Of a DNA stretch of 64,000 bases, positions 8,866-18,100 are shown one piece after another (within the stretch, counting starts at the first letter, position 1; each line of letters starts with the position of its first letter). The translations under genes and the position numbers were made by a program. The stretch is from Halobacillus litoralis (GTDB lineage: Bacteria; Bacillota; Bacilli; Bacillales; Halobacillaceae): the NCBI RefSeq assembly GCF_004101865.1, contig NZ_CP026118.1:1877001-1941000 (forward strand). Reading direction: 5' to 3'. The notes beneath the pieces were generated by a model, which did not search any database, was not told where the DNA came from, and was given only the letters and a program-made list of their open reading frames with translations.

Positions 8866-9330
8866 CTACTCTTTTTTGTTATCTGCATATTTGCCTAACT
8901 TCTTCAGAAGCTCGATCGCTTCTTTCTTTTCTTCATCCGTAAGTCCGTCCATGATCTTTTCAATCTGTTTCCAATGATCAGGAAAAATACTATTCAATAG
9001 TTCGCGGCCTTTTTCCGTAATTGAAGCAAATGTAATTCTGCGATCGTTCGGACATGGCACACGTTCCAAATATTTTTTCTTCTCCAGTTTATCTACCACG
9101 TAGGTGATGCTTCCGCTAGCAAGGAGAATCTTTTCGCCGATTTTCTGTAGCGGCTGGTCACCTTCATGATAGAGAAGTTCAAGAACCCCGAATTCTGTAG
9201 GGTTCAGCTCGTATCTTTGAATGTCATCTTTCACTAAATCTGCAATCGTGCGTTGTGCTTTCGCCAATACGACAAACAGCTTCAACGACGGATCTTGCTT
9301 TTTCTTTCGGTATAAATCTTGTTCGCTCAT
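8866..9330 (-). CDS. mhqR: MarR-family regulator, MhqR-like
   Basis: 154 residues with a winged-helix MarR fold. The block GDQPLQKIGEKILLASGSITYVVDKLE with CPNDRRITFASITEKG is very close to the recognition helix and wing of B. subtilis MhqR, which represses quinone- and azo-compound detoxification genes. The ATG at 9330 directly follows an in-frame GTG; GGATGGG lies upstream. No dioxygenase or azoreductase gene is adjacent, so its targets lie elsewhere in the genome. The ABC-F leader starts just downstream on the same strand. Confidence 0.82.
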   Translation of the reverse strand: MSEQDLYRKKKQDPSLKLFVVLAKAQRTIADLVKDDIQRYELNPTEFGVLELLYHEGDQPLQKIGEKILLASGSITYVVDKLEKKKYLERVPCPNDRRITFASITEKGRELLNSIFPDHWKQIEKIMDGLTDEEKKEAIELLKKLGKYADNKKE

Positions 9331-9432
9331 CACGTTCGCCCATCCTTTTTTATAGATAAAGATAGTATAAGTTTAACAAATTTCTACTGTCAAACCATCC
9401 TAAACCTTCAAAATTCCTGAAATGAAAGTTTT

Positions 9433-10356
9433 TCACTCATTCGGCACTGCCTGCAATGCTTGCGGCCCGCCACCTAAAAAAGTGAAATGGCCTGGAAGGA
9501 CTTGTAGGTGAGCCGGGGTATTGCCTTTGATTTCTCCATCCATATCCACCTCTTGTGATTGATCGACATCGATGCTTATCCTTTCTCCCTGACGATGGTA
9601 AAGTTCCTGGAACTGTCGGTCATCGACGGAAGGACGGCCCATCGTCATCAACTCCCGAAACAACGTCAAGTTTGAATTTTTCACAATCAACACATCGAAC
9701 TTACCATCCTGAAGGTCGATGTAGGGGACAGGCAGACGCCTAGTGCCAATGAACTGGCCGTTCGTAACTAACACCATAACGGCTTCTCCTTCCAGGACTT
9801 CACCATCAACAGAGACCGAAAACTTGAAAGGTGTGGCCTGATTCATCGTTTTAAGAGCACTGATAAAATAACTGAGCACTCCTAGACGATTTTTCTGATC
9901 TTCGTCGATATTTGAGGAAGTTTGTGTAACTAGACCAATTCCCCAAAAGTTGAGAAAATAATGCTCATCGGTTTTTCCTGCGTCTACTTGTAACTCTTCC
10001 CCTTGAATAACAGCTCTTGCTGCTTGGTCCAATTTTTGAGGAGTGTCCAGCACCCGGCTGAAATCATTACAAGTCCCACCAGGTAAGATGCCGATCACTG
10101 GACGTTTTTCCAGTTCAGCCATGCTATTAATACATTCATGCACAGTCCCGTCCCCACCGAAAATGAATAGAACGTCCACTTCCTGTCCGTACTCGCGGCA
10201 CACTTGATCCAGTTCTTCCAGCGACATCGTCTGAATAACTTTGAGCTCTTTGACTTCCTTACTAAGGATAGGCAGTATCTGCCCAAGAGCGGTTTCTACC
10301 TGTGTTTCCTCTTTGTTTCCATTATATATGAAAATACCACTCTGATATCGAGGCAT
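9433..10356 (-). CDS. Diacylglycerol/lipid kinase family protein (YegS/BmrU-type)
   Basis: 307 residues. The nucleotide-binding motif is FGGDGTVHECIN near residue 66, followed by GILPGGTCNDFSR near 95; both are diagnostic of the DAGK catalytic domain. The C-terminal half is the beta-rich lipid-binding domain ending in PGHFTFLGGG. It probably phosphorylates diacylglycerol or a related lipid at the membrane. A second family member is at 36939-37820. GGAAGGAAGGG precedes the ATG. Confidence 0.85.
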   Translation of the reverse strand: MPRYQSGIFIYNGNKEETQVETALGQILPILSKEVKELKVIQTMSLEELDQVCREYGQEVDVLFIFGGDGTVHECINSMAELEKRPVIGILPGGTCNDFSRVLDTPQKLDQAARAVIQGEELQVDAGKTDEHYFLNFWGIGLVTQTSSNIDEDQKNRLGVLSYFISALKTMNQATPFKFSVSVDGEVLEGEAVMVLVTNGQFIGTRRLPVPYIDLQDGKFDVLIVKNSNLTLFRELMTMGRPSVDDRQFQELYHRQGERISIDVDQSQEVDMDGEIKGNTPAHLQVLPGHFTFLGGGPQALQAVPNE

Positions 10357-10442
10357 GTAATCCCTTCCTTCCTCTTATCATAATTGACTATTTTGCTTCA
10401 ATTGAAACCAAGGACTTGCTTGTAGCTGCTTCCCAAATCCGT

Positions 10443-11510
10443 TCACGGTCGTCTACAGTCAAATAAACTCTTTTGACTTTCCTTTTCAAACCGAAGAAAA
10501 GACAGGCCTATTTCCTCCTCCAGGTCGATTATGAATGTCGGGGAAACAGGCTCCAGCCCTCCTAATGTTAAGCTTAAGGCTTCTTTCTCCTTCACGCCCA
10601 GATTTTCAGCAGAAGTATATGGGCGGATACCTTTTATCTCCTCCAAAGGAATGGTCATATGGAAGCGCAGTCCTTTTTGGATATGGACAGCAGATTCATC
10701 TAAGATGAGGGGGTTCTTCCGAATCGCCTGATAATCTCCAACCAAAAATAAAAGAGCATAGAAATCAAGTGTTGTAGCGACCCAGGCAGCAGTGTGGCTA
10801 TATTGCATAAGAATGACATGCACCGCAATGATTTCAATGAGCATCGCATGGACAAGCATAAGAAATACACCGAAATATTCACTATTTTTATGATAACTGA
10901 AACTTTCCTTGCCTGTGGGGACTTTATCCAGATGTGGAAATAATGCAAAACGTACAGCAGCGGCATCTGCTGCCAGAAGACTGCTCAACTTGTTAAAAGC
11001 TTTATACTTCTTTTGACGGGAAAAAGTACGTTGATTTGTTGCGTGCACTCTTGCTAATAAATGAGGGTGAGTTTTATGGAATTCTTTAAAATTTTGTTTC
11101 CACTTCGGCAACTCCCTGAGGAAGAAAATAAGAAGACTTATTTCGAAGACTATAAAAAAAGTTTCAATGGCTACAAGAGAATAGTTCATTACCATTAAAT
11201 CTTCTTTCGCATAATCAGGGACGATCCAATGTATGAAAAGGGCCCCAAGCAGCATCAATGGTGCAAAAACAGAAACCGACGGTCGTCTTCTCAATACAAA
11301 AGTGAATGTGACGATCGGCAGGATAACCATCACATCAATCATTGTCGCCCAGACCAATGGCCCCTGAACAGTTCCTGTTATCTCAGCCTTTTGCATAAGG
11401 AAGTTCGCCATCAACAAGAGACTGATAAAAAACAAGCCTCCATAAAAGGATTTCCTATGATACCTGATTGTCTTTTCCACCTGGACCCTCTCCTTATCCT
11501 TTTCCTTCAT
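10443..11510 (-). CDS. Uncharacterised multi-pass membrane protein
   Basis: 355 residues, function not recognised. Hydrophobic segments occur around residues 24-40, 53-73, 80-97, 108-130, 215-235 and 243-262. Between them lies a soluble, positively charged stretch (about 133-180), and after the last one a C-terminal 90-residue soluble part with alternating beta-like strands (VHIQKGLRFHMTIPLEEIKGI), which may be a small PH-like domain. The start has CCAGGTGG-type ribosome pairing upstream. It follows no operon partner; the next gene upstream is divergent. Confidence 0.7.
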   Translation of the reverse strand: MKEKDKERVQVEKTIRYHRKSFYGGLFFISLLLMANFLMQKAEITGTVQGPLVWATMIDVMVILPIVTFTFVLRRRPSVSVFAPLMLLGALFIHWIVPDYAKEDLMVMNYSLVAIETFFIVFEISLLIFFLRELPKWKQNFKEFHKTHPHLLARVHATNQRTFSRQKKYKAFNKLSSLLAADAAAVRFALFPHLDKVPTGKESFSYHKNSEYFGVFLMLVHAMLIEIIAVHVILMQYSHTAAWVATTLDFYALLFLVGDYQAIRKNPLILDESAVHIQKGLRFHMTIPLEEIKGIRPYTSAENLGVKEKEALSLTLGGLEPVSPTFIIDLEEEIGLSFLRFEKESQKSLFDCRRP

Positions 11511-11630
11511 TTTACAATAAAAAATGAGTCTTCAGCATAAAAATAAATGACATTCCCTGCTCTTCTTCATTTGTTCACAAGGCTGTCACAGAACAAACAA
11601 TTAGGTTTACTTCCCTATCATTCTCCTTTA

Positions 11631-11658
11631 TACTTAGCTTTGTTTAGGAGGCTAAGTA
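11631..11658 (+). promoter_or_regulatory. Inverted repeat over the marR ribosome site
   Basis: TACTTAGC (11631-11638) and GCTAAGTA (11651-11658) form an 8-bp perfect inverted repeat. The AGGAG Shine-Dalgarno lies in the 12-nt loop and the start codon is 3 nt downstream. It could be the MarR operator (12-20 bp palindromes are usual), an RNA hairpin limiting translation, or both. Confidence 0.5.
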
Positions 11659-11661
11659 ATT

Positions 11662-12114
11662 ATGAAAGAACAAATAGACCATACTTTGGGATACAACATC
11701 CATATGGTTTCGCACTTTTTACAAAATGTATATAACAAACGATTAGGAGAATATGGATTAACACATTCGCAAGCCAAGGTCATTTATTTTTTGGCATCCA
11801 GAGGTGACCAAAGTCAGACAGAACTACAAAATCACCTTCATATTAAAGCGTCATCAATGAACGGTCTGATTGAATCTCTGGCTAAACATGAGCGTATTAC
11901 CAAGAGGTCCAGCAGCAAAGATAAACGAACCAAGATCATAACACTCACGGACAATGGCTTGGAATTACACGATACGATCTTGAGCATCATTCAAGATATT
12001 GAAAAAGAAGCGACGGCAGGTTTGTCACCTGAAGAACAACAGGTGATGGTTTCCTGGCTGAAAAAAATGCAACAGAATTTAAAGCCTATAACATCAGGGA
12101 GAGAAAATAAATGA
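11662..12114 (+). CDS. MarR-family transcriptional regulator (MepR-like)
   Basis: 150 residues with a winged helix: dimerisation helix LGYNIHMVSHFLQNV, recognition region HLHIKASSMNGLIESLAKH and wing SSSKDKRTKIITLTDNG. It overlaps the downstream MATE gene by ATGA (12111-12114), so the two are translated together. This mirrors the mepR-mepA arrangement of Staphylococcus aureus, where MepR represses itself and the pump and is released by cationic drugs. The inverted repeat over its own ribosome site fits autoregulation. Confidence 0.85.
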   Translation: MKEQIDHTLGYNIHMVSHFLQNVYNKRLGEYGLTHSQAKVIYFLASRGDQSQTELQNHLHIKASSMNGLIESLAKHERITKRSSSKDKRTKIITLTDNGLELHDTILSIIQDIEKEATAGLSPEEQQVMVSWLKKMQQNLKPITSGRENK

Positions 12115-13499
12115 AAGAACAGAGTCAGCGTTTAGGTACTCAACCGATTCCGAAACTGCTTGCTAATTTATCGATTCCCGCCATGATAGGCATGTTCGTG
12201 ATGGCACTCTATAACGTCATTGATACATTATTTATCGCGCGAGGGGTCGGGATCTTAGGGGTATCAGGCGTAAGTATCGGATTTCCAGTCATGATGATTA
12301 TTATGGCGATTTCAGCAGCTGTCGGCATCGGCGGTGCTTCTGTAATATCAAGAAGACTAGGAGAAAATAAGCCAGAAGAAGCCGACCAAGTGTTCGGAAA
12401 TATCCTATTTATGATTGTTGCCGTCAGCAGTTTCGGCTTAATTGGTGCATTTACGTTCCTGGAGCCTTTATTGAAACTGTTCGGCGCGACTGAAAACATT
12501 CTGCCTTATGCAACAGATTACCTTTTCCCGATCATGCTCGGGTCCATCTTCTTCTCCTTCGCATTCACGACCAATAGTATCATTCGCTCTGAAGGAAATT
12601 CGAAGTTTGCAATGATGACTATGATCATCCCCGCAGTATTGAATATCATATTGGATCCGATTTTCATTTTCGGATTAAATATGGGCGTCCAGGGGGCTTC
12701 CGTTGCGACTGTCCTTTCCCAGGCAACAGTCACCCTCGTAGTATTGAATTACTTCCTTAAAGGAAGGTCTTCTCTGACCATCAAAGCAGCATACCTGAAG
12801 CCACAGTGGAACGTGATCAGAGAAATCCTGACCATCGGAATGCCTGCTTTCATCCGCCAAGTATCGGGAAGCGGCATGATGATCGCCATCAATTTGATGC
12901 TCATCAAGTTCGGTGGGGAATTTGAGGTCGGGGTCTTCGGAATCGTACAGAAACTCGCGATGTTTACAATCATGCCTATGATTGGTGTTTTACAAGGGAT
13001 GCAGCCGATCATCGGGTATAACTACGGAGCCAACAATGATAGCCGCTTAAAAGAAACGGTACTGCTCGGCATGAAAGTCGTCACCGTGATTTCTACCGGC
13101 ATCTTCGTAGTTATGATGGTATTCCCTGAAGGACTGATGAATATTTTCACTGGAGATGCAGAAACGATTGAAACAGGAGCCTATGCAATCCGGATTATGT
13201 TCGCCCTTGCGATGTTAATCGGGGCTCAGGTCGTCAGTGGCGGTCTATACCAAGCATTAGGAATGGCGAAGCCGGCACTCATCTTATCGATGGCACGGCA
13301 GGTCTTATTCCTCATCCCGCTTGTCTTGATCTTGCCGAACTTCTTCGGTGTCACAGGGGTTTGGTTAGCCTTCCCTCTTTCTGATTTATTAGCTTTTGCC
13401 TTATCGATGATTTTCTTATACAAAGATCGGAGACTTTTTTTCAAATCGAAAAAAGACGCTCCTCCATATGAAGCCACTGAAAAACCCTTTTCAATCTAG
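12111..13499 (+). CDS. MATE-family multidrug efflux transporter (MepA-like)
   Basis: 462 residues with about 12 transmembrane helices in two halves. The N-terminal PIPKLLANLSIPAMIGMFV and the FIARGVGILGVSGVSIGFP region match the MepA branch of MATE Na+/H+-drug antiporters; GMQPIIGYNYGA occurs in the second half. It exports cationic drugs in the known family. It starts inside the regulator's stop codon. Its last eight codons and stop lie in a repeat element shared with 40.6 kb, so its C-terminus was probably rewritten by that element. Confidence 0.88.
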   Translation: MKEQSQRLGTQPIPKLLANLSIPAMIGMFVMALYNVIDTLFIARGVGILGVSGVSIGFPVMMIIMAISAAVGIGGASVISRRLGENKPEEADQVFGNILFMIVAVSSFGLIGAFTFLEPLLKLFGATENILPYATDYLFPIMLGSIFFSFAFTTNSIIRSEGNSKFAMMTMIIPAVLNIILDPIFIFGLNMGVQGASVATVLSQATVTLVVLNYFLKGRSSLTIKAAYLKPQWNVIREILTIGMPAFIRQVSGSGMMIAINLMLIKFGGEFEVGVFGIVQKLAMFTIMPMIGVLQGMQPIIGYNYGANNDSRLKETVLLGMKVVTVISTGIFVVMMVFPEGLMNIFTGDAETIETGAYAIRIMFALAMLIGAQVVSGGLYQALGMAKPALILSMARQVLFLIPLVLILPNFFGVTGVWLAFPLSDLLAFALSMIFLYKDRRLFFKSKKDAPPYEATEKPFSI

Positions 13500-13581
13500 A
13501 GGAGCTGTTAAAGTTTGTTGTTGCTTCTCACGATCGCTGGTCGGTGGATGCTTGCCGCAGACACGATTTAAGGCAATAGCC
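13475..13581 (+). repeat. Dispersed repeat copy A (3' end of MATE gene)
   Basis: From CACTGAAAAA to about 13581 this sequence aligns with the minus strand of 40515-40654. Shared blocks include TCAATCTAG, TTAAAGT, GTTGCTTC, ATCGCT and TCGGTGGATGCTT; roughly three quarters of 90 positions match. It begins inside the MATE coding region and contains its TAG stop. The TGGATGCTT-CCGC-GACAC core resembles dispersed intergenic repeats I know from Bacillus and Geobacillus genomes; that resemblance is from memory. Confidence 0.7.
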
Positions 13582-13612
13582 TCAGAGTATATCAAACTCT
13601 GAGGTTTTTTTT
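13580..13612 (+). terminator. Terminator of marR-MATE operon
   Basis: CCTCAGAGT/ACTCTGAGG stem (13580-13588 with 13596-13604) followed by eight T. The next about 235 bases before the Yip1-like gene hold no gene I can support. Confidence 0.88.
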
Positions 13613-13849
13613 ATGTTTTTATAACGATCAAGCAGATCCCATAGAGGCCAGGTACACAGGAAATCCTTTCTTAATGATAGAAAAGCCAACCTAACCTCAC
13701 GTTTGAAAGTCAGTCCTATTTTCTATGACAACCTCCTCTTGATTCCACCATCTTTTCCCAAAGATTACAATCTATTTATAGCAACAACTGACAATTTCCG
13801 TTAGAATAAGACAGAGAGTTTTATTTTTCTTCGCAAAAGGATGGAACAC

Positions 13850-14521
13850 ATGACATACTCTATCAATTTAATTAAATTGTTCACACGCCGTGATGATCAT
13901 TTATTCAAACTGAATGAGGCAGAGCGGATCAAGAATGTTTGGAACCTATTATTCTTGTTACTAGGTCTGACGATTCTTACATATGTTTGGACCGCGTGGC
14001 TCGGCTTAGGGACAGATGCCATTTCAGCGAACATGTCAGACATGAACAGGGTAGAATACGAACTGAGGAAAGCATGGTTTTTGATGGGCCGGGCAGGTTT
14101 TGCCATCCTCTTGTTTCTTTTCATCCTTTTCATCTCATCTTTCTTTTTCTGGTTATTCAACAATGTCTCCTATAAAAAATTGTTCGTCCTTCAGATGAAC
14201 ATTCTGCTCATCATGTTGATCGAACGGGTGACTTGGATACCATTGATGGTGTACGCAGGCATCGACTGGTATGTCTCCCCTTTCTCATTCGGTGTGATTG
14301 CATCTTCTTTCACTTCGATTGAATGGGTCATTTATTTCTGCGGTGCCATTTCCATTTTTCAATTATTCATCATTTGGTATCAAGTTAAGTGCCTTTCTTG
14401 GTTATCATCAACGAAAAAAGGGTGGATTTGGACAGGTGTCATTTTCTGGCACCTGCTATTATGGGCAGGGACCGCCGCCCTTTCCTATTACGATTTGTTC
14501 CTACTTTATCTAATCAGGTAA
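13850..14521 (+). CDS. Yip1-family membrane protein (YknW-like)
   Basis: 223 residues with about five hydrophobic segments (roughly 27-45, 83-105, 112-128, 150-170 and 190-215) and a cytoplasmic basic N-terminus. Size and layout fit the Yip1-type protein YknW of B. subtilis, which acts with the adaptor YknX and an ABC exporter. The following gene is an adaptor protein, 22 nt downstream, which supports this reading; the sequence itself is weakly conserved. The ATG at 13850 is preferred over one at 13841 because AAAGGA then has proper spacing. Confidence 0.6.
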   Translation: MTYSINLIKLFTRRDDHLFKLNEAERIKNVWNLLFLLLGLTILTYVWTAWLGLGTDAISANMSDMNRVEYELRKAWFLMGRAGFAILLFLFILFISSFFFWLFNNVSYKKLFVLQMNILLIMLIERVTWIPLMVYAGIDWYVSPFSFGVIASSFTSIEWVIYFCGAISIFQLFIIWYQVKCLSWLSSTKKGWIWTGVIFWHLLLWAGTAALSYYDLFLLYLIR

Positions 14522-14543
14522 GAAAGCAGCAGGTGGAAAAATC

Positions 14544-15791
14544 ATGGCTAAAAAAAATTACAAAGGAAGAATCATAGGTTTATTGATTGTCGCATTTATC
14601 ACGACAAACGCTTTACTCATCTTTTTTGATGATAAGGAAAAGGTTGACCGCAAATCCTACATCAACGAATGGTCAAGGACCATCACCTATGATTTATTCG
14701 AAAAACTTCAAACAAGAGGTGTCTTCACTTCTGAAGAATCCAGTCCTGTGTATTTCAATGAGGAGACAGGCTCTTTCGGAGAATTTCTCGTCAAGGAAGG
14801 GGATTCAGTCAGTGAGGGTGATGACTTATACACGTACGAAGTCGAAAATTATTACCAGCAGGAAGCAAATCTTCAAGGAGAAATCAGCCGGTTGGAAGAG
14901 GAAATCGGAGCGATTGAGGACTACATAGATGAAGTAGAGGATTATACCATTCCTGATCCCCCTCAATCTGAAAATGACAGTCCTTTCGGCAGTGATGATT
15001 CTGAGGAGACACCTCCTCCTTCTTATGTGGAAACAGAGTTTCTGAAAGAAGAAAAAATTGCTGAAAAAGAAAAAGAGCTCGCTAAGCAGGAAGCGATGTT
15101 GGAAATGGTTGAAGACCAGCTTGACCAACTCCAGGATAATGGCGATCAAATAACTGTCACCAGCACTTTTTCAGGGACAGTCACCCATATTTCTGAAGAG
15201 TTGGAAGCTCCATTACTCACATTGGAATCCAGGAATCTTGTACTTGAAGGCGAACTGCGTGAAGGTGAACGCAAAGATGTTGAAGAAGGCATGTCAGCTG
15301 AAATTTCTGTGCCTGACCTTGATGTAGAAGCAACAGGCACCCTTGAATCTGTTGACGAATTCCCTGAGGATATGAAAGTTCATCGCTCAAGCCGATATCC
15401 TTACTCCATATCATTGGACGACGCAAATGAAGAGTTGCTTCCTGGATATCACGCAGATGTGAAACTTATCACTGATGAAGCTCTTGGGGTTGTCACTTCC
15501 TTGGAAACAGCTCTTGAAACAGACGAAAACCTATACGCATGGGTTATGAATGCTGAAGGACAGTTGGAACGCCGTGAAATCGAGTCCGGTCTGGAGGAAA
15601 ATGGACTTGTTGAAATTGTATCTGGTTTAGAAGAAGGAGAGTGGTTAGCCATCTATCCGAAAGATGAATTCAGAGACGACGCTACATTCTTCACTCCACT
15701 GAAAATCGATGAGATGCCCGTTCAAGACCTGTTTAAAATAGAGCAGAAATCCATGATTACTTATGGTTTGCTCGGTATAATGTCCCGATGA
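14544..15791 (+). CDS. Efflux membrane-fusion (adaptor) protein, HlyD/YknX-like
   Basis: 415 residues. One N-terminal membrane anchor (about 9-28), a lipoyl-like half motif (EFLVKEGDSVSEGD), a long coiled-coil hairpin (about 100-215) interrupted by an acidic, proline-rich loop, then the returning lipoyl half (TSTFSGTVTHIS) and a beta-barrel part. The layout is that of adaptors for MacB/YknYZ-type exporters. The coil insertion is strongly acidic, as expected for an extracytoplasmic protein of a halophile. ATPase and permease genes are absent from the locus. Confidence 0.8.
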   Translation: MAKKNYKGRIIGLLIVAFITTNALLIFFDDKEKVDRKSYINEWSRTITYDLFEKLQTRGVFTSEESSPVYFNEETGSFGEFLVKEGDSVSEGDDLYTYEVENYYQQEANLQGEISRLEEEIGAIEDYIDEVEDYTIPDPPQSENDSPFGSDDSEETPPPSYVETEFLKEEKIAEKEKELAKQEAMLEMVEDQLDQLQDNGDQITVTSTFSGTVTHISEELEAPLLTLESRNLVLEGELREGERKDVEEGMSAEISVPDLDVEATGTLESVDEFPEDMKVHRSSRYPYSISLDDANEELLPGYHADVKLITDEALGVVTSLETALETDENLYAWVMNAEGQLERREIESGLEENGLVEIVSGLEEGEWLAIYPKDEFRDDATFFTPLKIDEMPVQDLFKIEQKSMITYGLLGIMSR

Positions 15792-15804
15792 TTCTGTGAC
15801 TATG

Positions 15805-15840
15805 AAACAGGCTCTTTACCTTAGGGCCTGTTTTTTTATT
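15805..15840 (+). terminator. Terminator of Yip1/adaptor operon
   Basis: AAACAGGC/GCCTGTTT stem (15805-15812 with 15826-15833) followed by a T run. Confidence 0.85.
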
Positions 15841-15928
15841 GGGCAGCATACGTATGTTTTGCAACTCTATTTATCACATGGGACGATATAAGTAAGAGAA
15901 CATCTTTTTACTAGAAGGGGGAACAAAA

Positions 15929-16927
15929 ATGAAACTCAGTGTATTGGATCAGTCCCCCATACTTTCAGGGATGAACCCACACGATGCACTCCAACAAACG
16001 ACCGAATTAGCTAAATGGACAGATCGGCTCGGGTATCACCGCTTTTGGATTTCTGAACATCACAGTACAGAGACCTTGGCAGGATCCGCTCCAGAAATTT
16101 TAGCTGCCCACTTGGCCGCACATACGAATCAAATAAGAATTGGTACGGGAGGCGTACTCCTCCCCCATTATAGTTCTTATAAGGTAGCTGAATCTTTCCG
16201 ATTACTTGAAACACTTCATCCTGGCAGGATAGATTTAGGTGTCGGACGGGCTCCCGGGGGCATGCCGAACGTCAACCTGGCTTTGAACCGAGGCAAGCTT
16301 CCGAATGTAGAAGGTTACCCGGCGCAAGTAGAAGAACTGATGGCTTATTTGCATGGTCAGGATCCTCAGGGTATGGATATATATGCGACACCATCCGGAG
16401 AAACGGCCCCACCTATTTGGATGCTTGGTTCAAGTGGTACAAGCGCTAGATTAGCCGCTGATTTAGGAGCATCCTATTCTTTCGCCCACTTCATCAATGG
16501 ACGTGGAGGGATAAGAGCTATGGACCGGTACCAGGATTACTTCACCCCTTCCATGCAGCAGAATGTTCCGATTGCGAATGTCTCAGTTTTCGTCGTTTGT
16601 GCGGAGACAGATGAACACGCAGAATATCTTGCTTCAAGCCTGGACTTAGCCTTGCTCCAAATTGAACAGGGAGGGAAACGGACACACTTTCCCACACCAG
16701 AAGAAGCCCTTTCTCATTCCTGCTCTTTATTTGAAGAGGAAAGAATTCAGGACAACCGAAAACGCATGATTGTCGGTTCACCTGAAAAAGTAAAAGAAGA
16801 AATTGAACAATTAGCCAATAGCTATGGCGTAGATGAGGTCATTGTCAATACGATAGTCACTCCTTTTGATGATCGATTGAAATCATACGAACTCCTCGCC
16901 AATGTTTTTCAACTCCATAACGCGTAG
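15929..16927 (+). CDS. LLM-class flavin-dependent monooxygenase (MsnO8/YceB-type)
   Basis: 332 residues with a bacterial luciferase-like TIM barrel. Landmarks: LSVLDQSPI at the N-terminus, FWISEHHSTETLAGSAPE, IRIGTGGVLLPHYSSYKVAE, GRIDLGVGRAPGG and GSSGTSARLAADLG, all typical of the single-component MsnO8 subgroup (B. subtilis YceB, YvbT). It uses reduced FMN; substrate unknown. AGAAGGGGG precedes the ATG. Monocistronic, bounded by terminators on both sides. Confidence 0.88.
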   Translation: MKLSVLDQSPILSGMNPHDALQQTTELAKWTDRLGYHRFWISEHHSTETLAGSAPEILAAHLAAHTNQIRIGTGGVLLPHYSSYKVAESFRLLETLHPGRIDLGVGRAPGGMPNVNLALNRGKLPNVEGYPAQVEELMAYLHGQDPQGMDIYATPSGETAPPIWMLGSSGTSARLAADLGASYSFAHFINGRGGIRAMDRYQDYFTPSMQQNVPIANVSVFVVCAETDEHAEYLASSLDLALLQIEQGGKRTHFPTPEEALSHSCSLFEEERIQDNRKRMIVGSPEKVKEEIEQLANSYGVDEVIVNTIVTPFDDRLKSYELLANVFQLHNA

Positions 16928-16936
16928 AATTCCACT

Positions 16937-16971
16937 AAAACTACTATGATGCGTATCATAGTAGTTTTCTT
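16937..16971. terminator. Perfect 14-bp hairpin terminator
   Basis: AAAACTACTATGAT and ATCATAGTAGTTTT (16937-16950 with 16955-16968) form a perfect stem around GCGT, with T-rich flanks. Confidence 0.8.
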
Positions 16972-17135
16972 ATGTCTACACACTTCAAATAGCCCTGTCC
17001 ATTTTCTTCAATGACCGTTCGCTTTTATAAAGGATACTTTCTCACCACAATATTAAGACTTATTTCCTATTCATATTGTCACAAAAACAACCGATACCAA
17101 TAGTTGTCAGACATCATACAAAAGGAGTGATAAAA

Positions 17136-18086
17136 GTGAAACGTACATATAGCATATGCATTGTGTTTCTTTCAATGGTCGGTATATTGATTGGATGTGC
17201 AAATGATACAACAGGAGCAAATACAGCCAATGAAATCAGCGCGGGACTGATTGTTACCGAAAGTGGTCTTGGTGATGATTCTTTCAGTGACTCTGCCTTC
17301 CAGGGGCTCGAACAAGCACGAGACGAGTTGGGAATCACTTTCGACTATCGAGAGCCATTTGATCAGGATTATGAAAAGCACACGGAAGACCTGATTAAAC
17401 AAGGACATGATGTCATCATCGGACTTGGCTATAATGCTCAACCAGCTATAGATACTCTAGCCGAAGAATACCCAGACCAAGCCTTCGTATTGATCGATGC
17501 TGTTTCAGAATTGGAGAATGTAACATCGATTACATTTAAGGAAGATGAAGGCAGTCACTTGATCGGGCTTATTGCAGGTATGAAAACAGAAACCAATACT
17601 GTCGGATTCATTGGCGGTGAAAACATTCCGGTCATTGAACGCTTTGAGAAAGGATTCAAGGCTGGTGTGAAAGAAGCAAACCCAGAGGCTACCGTATTGA
17701 CGGAATATGCGGGAACTTTCGATGACGATCAAAAAGGTCAATCCATTACACAAGACATGGTTGAAGAAGGAGCGGATTATGTCTTCCCCGCTGCTGGATT
17801 TACAGGCATCGGTGCGTTGAAAGAAGCTCAAAAGCAGGGCATTTATGCTTTCGGAGTGGACAGCGATCAATATTTCGTTGCAGAAGAAGCAGTCGTAACC
17901 TCCATGTTAAAGAATGTGAATGTCGCGCTCTACGGCGTCATGCAACAGCTGAAAGATGGAAACGGACTAGAAGGTGGAGCAAGGACCTTGGGGATTGAAG
18001 AAAAAGGGGTCGGTCTTGCACCTATCCGACTCATTGAATTGAACAATGACGAACAAAGTTTGTTGGATAAAGCAACAGGAGAATAA
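17136..18086 (+). CDS. BMP-family lipoprotein (periplasmic-binding-protein type)
   Basis: 316 residues. The signal peptide ends in a lipobox ILIGC with acceptor Cys21. The rest is a PBP1-type BMP domain: [45 protein letters not shown] and [11 protein letters not shown]. The family includes nucleoside-binding lipoproteins and B. subtilis Med. The start is GTG 17136 with AAAGGAG 8 nt upstream; the longer upstream frame has no ribosome site. A chemoreceptor follows after 14 nt and no permease or ATPase is present, so it may feed ligand information to the receptor. Confidence 0.82.
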   Translation: MKRTYSICIVFLSMVGILIGCANDTTGANTANEISAGLIVTESGLGDDSFSDSAFQGLEQARDELGITFDYREPFDQDYEKHTEDLIKQGHDVIIGLGYNAQPAIDTLAEEYPDQAFVLIDAVSELENVTSITFKEDEGSHLIGLIAGMKTETNTVGFIGGENIPVIERFEKGFKAGVKEANPEATVLTEYAGTFDDDQKGQSITQDMVEEGADYVFPAAGFTGIGALKEAQKQGIYAFGVDSDQYFVAEEAVVTSMLKNVNVALYGVMQQLKDGNGLEGGARTLGIEEKGVGLAPIRLIELNNDEQSLLDKATGE

Positions 18087-18100
18087 AAGGGGGTAGTGGT

